A stretch of DNA of 6,344 nt from Chloroflexota bacterium (lineage in GTDB: Bacteria; Chloroflexota; Chloroflexia; JAMDCE01): positions 1 through 6,344 of the forward strand of contig JAMDCE010000599.1 of NCBI GenBank assembly GCA_023489135.1. The letters run 5' to 3'. Positions within the stretch are counted from its first letter, which is position 1, and every line of letters begins with the position of its first letter. The translations under genes and the position numbers were made by a program. Shown here one piece after another: positions 5,037 to 6,344 of the stretch. The notes below the pieces were generated by a model. That model had not been told where the DNA came from. It did not search any database and saw only the letters and a list, made by a program, of their open reading frames with translations.

Positions 5037-5855
5037 ATGGCGCTACCCGTTCTGCAAGTGGATGACCTGAGTTTCGCCTACAAGGAAAAATCCATTCTGT
5101 GCGATGTCACCTTGGGGGTGCAAGCGGGAGAGATGGTGGGCGTAGTGGGGCCCAACGGCTCTGGTAAGTCCACCTTGATTCGGAATATCAGTGGCACGCT
5201 TCGTCCTAGCAAGGGGCGCATCCTGATCGAGGGTGAGGATGCCGCTCGCCTATCGCGACGGGAGCTGGCGCGCAAAGTAGCGGTGGTGTCCCAAAATCCC
5301 GTTACGCCGGGGCACTTTACGGCTGCTGAGATGGTGCTCTTGGGGCGCACACCCTATTGGGGGCTTCTACGGTCTGAAAACTTCAAGGATCTGGCCATTG
5401 CCCGGCGAGCTATGGAGTTAACCGATAGCCTGGCTCTGGCCGATAGGCGCCTTGCCGAACTATCTGGTGGCGAGCGGCAGAGAGTCATCATCGCCAGGGC
5501 CCTGGCTCAAGAACCGAAACTTCTGCTCCTGGACGAACCCACGTCTCAACTGGACATCGGATACCAAATAGGGGTCCTCGACCTCGTGGCTGGACTTCAG
5601 CAAAAACAGAGATTGGCGACGCTGGCGGTATTCCACGACCTTAACCTGGCCGCACAGTACTGCACGTGTCTTGTGATGTTGTGCCGGGGCAGGGTCTACG
5701 CCAAGGGCTCGCCTGAGGAGGTGATTACCTCCCAAAACGTGAAGTTGGTCTACTCTGTCGACGTGCATGTCCTGCCCCATCCCTACAACAACTTGCCTGC
5801 CGCCCTGGTGGCTGGCGGGGTTTCAAGGACGGAGAAGGCGAGTTCTCTTGACTAG
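5037..5855 (+). CDS. btuD: B12 ABC importer ATPase
   Basis: The cytoplasmic ATP-hydrolysing subunit that powers BtuC. The ATG at 5037 gives 272 residues, begins 1 nt after the btuC stop and has GGGAGGTG (5022-5029) 7 nt upstream; an in-frame ATG at 4983 lies inside btuC and is rejected. All ABC motifs are intact: Walker A GPNGSGKST (38-46), Q-loop Q86, signature LSGGERQR (142-149), Walker B LLLLDEP (162-168), D-loop SQLD (170-173) and switch His200. RTPYWGLL (104-111) after the Q-loop and the C-terminal VYSVDVHVLPHP (238-249) are typical of the FepC/BtuD/HmuV group. About 25 residues beyond that core form a variable tail. It is the last gene of the operon; only a bulged hairpin without a T-tract follows it. 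Confidence 0.95.
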   Translation: MALPVLQVDDLSFAYKEKSILCDVTLGVQAGEMVGVVGPNGSGKSTLIRNISGTLRPSKGRILIEGEDAARLSRRELARKVAVVSQNPVTPGHFTAAEMVLLGRTPYWGLLRSENFKDLAIARRAMELTDSLALADRRLAELSGGERQRVIIARALAQEPKLLLLDEPTSQLDIGYQIGVLDLVAGLQQKQRLATLAVFHDLNLAAQYCTCLVMLCRGRVYAKGSPEEVITSQNVKLVYSVDVHVLPHPYNNLPAALVAGGVSRTEKASSLD

Positions 5856-5875
5856 CCGGAGTCGTTTCCGGTCAA
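5848..5875 (+). other. Bulged inverted repeat at the end of btuD, possible weak terminator
   Basis: TTGA (5848-5851) and CCGGA (5856-5860) can pair with TCCGG (5867-5871) and TCAA (5872-5875), giving nine pairs with a 4-nt bulge and a 6-nt loop. The structure includes the btuD stop codon. No T-tract follows, so it is not a standard intrinsic terminator; it might act as a 3'-end stabiliser or have no role. Confidence 0.3.
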
Positions 5876-5963
5876 CAGACCCGGCAATTGGAATCTGGGT
5901 GACTCGTGAATGCAGCTGCTATGGATGGAATGTGATCTTGGAACGAAGCTTTGTCGCAAATTC

Positions 5964-5986
5964 CTGCAAGTGCAGTCTATTGCAAT
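5964..5986. promoter_or_regulatory. Candidate operator: two palindromes upstream of the Fur-family gene
   Basis: CTGCA-AG-TGCAG (5964-5975) is an inverted repeat with a 2-nt centre. It is followed 3 bp later by the perfect palindrome ATTGCAAT (5979-5986), which contains the -35 box of the predicted promoter. Fur-family regulators often bind dyads over their own promoters. These do not look like a classical GATAAT-type Fur box, so the identity of the binding protein is open. Confidence 0.35.
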
Positions 5987-6008
5987 AATCCGGTTCTCGG
6001 TGTATACT
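5980..6008 (+). promoter_or_regulatory. Candidate sigma-70-type promoter of the Fur-family gene
   Basis: TTGCAA (5980-5985), a 17-nt spacer and TATACT (6003-6008). The hexamers match consensus at 4-5 of 6 positions with ideal spacing. The start would be near 6015, about 22 nt before the ATG. The -10 box is identical to that of the lysR-type gene. It gives the regulator expression independent of the B12-controlled operon. Confidence 0.6.
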
Positions 6009-6036
6009 AGAAATCAACGGCGAAACGAGGACGTGG

Positions 6037-6344
6037 ATGGTTGGAATTACAGACGATTATCAAGAATTGCTGAAGAGTAAAGGCTACCGGCTGACGCCCC
6101 AGCGTCAGCTTGTCCTGGAGATGGTGAAGAGCAGTTCCGACCACATTAGCGCGGAGGAGATCCTGGCCTCTTTGCGCCCGCGGTTTCCGGCCATTAGTGA
6201 CTCTACCGTGTACCGTACCCTCGAGTTGTTGAGGGAGATGGGATTGGTCACCGAGACAGTGCTGAGAGATGGCCGGAAGCGGTACCACGCCATAGAAAAG
6301 GGGCAGCACCATCACCTGGTCTGTGAAGGCTGCGGCCGGGTGTT
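6037..6344 (+). CDS. Fur-family metal-responsive repressor, 3' end missing
   Basis: The frame opens at ATG 6037 (GAGG at 6027-6030, 6 nt upstream) and runs off the right edge, showing 102 of the usual 135-150 residues. The N-terminal winged helix-turn-helix is complete: YRLTPQRQLVLEMV (17-30), H36-ISAEEIL, and the recognition region ISDSTVYRTLELLREMGLV (53-71). The wing RDGRKRYH (77-84) leads to the metal and dimerisation domain, where HHHLVCEGCG (91-100) supplies the His residues and the first Cys-x-x-Cys pair (C96, C99) of the structural zinc site. The second Cys pair and the sensing-site ligands lie beyond the window, so Fur, Zur, PerR and Mur cannot be told apart. It has its own promoter 181 bp after btuD. 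Control of the importer is possible but not shown. Confidence 0.93.
   Translation, partial: MVGITDDYQELLKSKGYRLTPQRQLVLEMVKSSSDHISAEEILASLRPRFPAISDSTVYRTLELLREMGLVTETVLRDGRKRYHAIEKGQHHHLVCEGCGRV

Noticed and set aside
4393..5070. Plus-strand open frame of 225 residues inside btuC
   Set aside because: Arg/Ser-rich, low-complexity translation in another frame of btuC, with no domain and no ribosome-binding site.
5910..6036. Possible small plus-strand gene starting at ATG 5910
   Set aside because: There is no ribosome-binding site, the frame runs through the predicted promoter of the Fur-family gene, and the peptide matches nothing I know.

Overview
The window looks like part of a bacterial chromosome that links corrinoid-dependent one-carbon (methyl-transfer) metabolism to vitamin B12 import. 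Base composition is moderately GC-rich by eye. The cobalamin-binding protein is predicted to be a lipoprotein with an Ala/Pro/Ser/Thr-rich linker after its lipid-modified Cys, which is typical of monoderm-like bacteria. Together with the corrinoid methyltransferase genes this suggests an anaerobe, perhaps Chloroflexota or Bacillota. The phylum is a guess; the lifestyle inference is somewhat firmer.

Layout. Positions 1-1389 hold two minus-strand genes in one likely operon: a corrinoid-binding protein (718-1389), then a uroporphyrinogen-decarboxylase/MtaA-family methyltransferase (692 down past position 1, so its 3' part is missing). A LysR-type regulator (1520-2431, plus strand) diverges from them. 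In the 130-bp gap the two predicted promoters overlap face to face, with ACAG/CTGT repeats lying across them.

Positions 2432-2961 form a long non-coding regulatory region. It contains a perfect tandem 11-bp repeat, a candidate promoter, a compact cobalamin riboswitch (about 2569-2699), an expression platform with mutually exclusive antiterminator and terminator hairpins (terminator 2762-2790), and a 170-nt leader. This leader controls a tightly packed operon for a class III B12 ABC importer: btuF (2962-3921), btuC (GTG start at 3914, overlapping btuF by 8 nt) and btuD (5037-5855, 1 nt after btuC).

After a 181-bp gap with a good sigma-70-type promoter and two small palindromes, a Fur-family metalloregulator begins at 6037 and runs off the right edge.

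How it fits together: the importer should supply corrinoid when the riboswitch senses B12 shortage, and the neighbouring corrinoid protein and methyltransferase are plausible users of that cofactor. The LysR regulator is well placed to control the methyltransferase genes. No substrate-specific methyltransferase (the B component of such systems) is visible, so the methyl donor cannot be named. I see no mobile element, CRISPR array, tRNA or rRNA. The families are known ones; the unusual content is mainly in the non-coding control regions.
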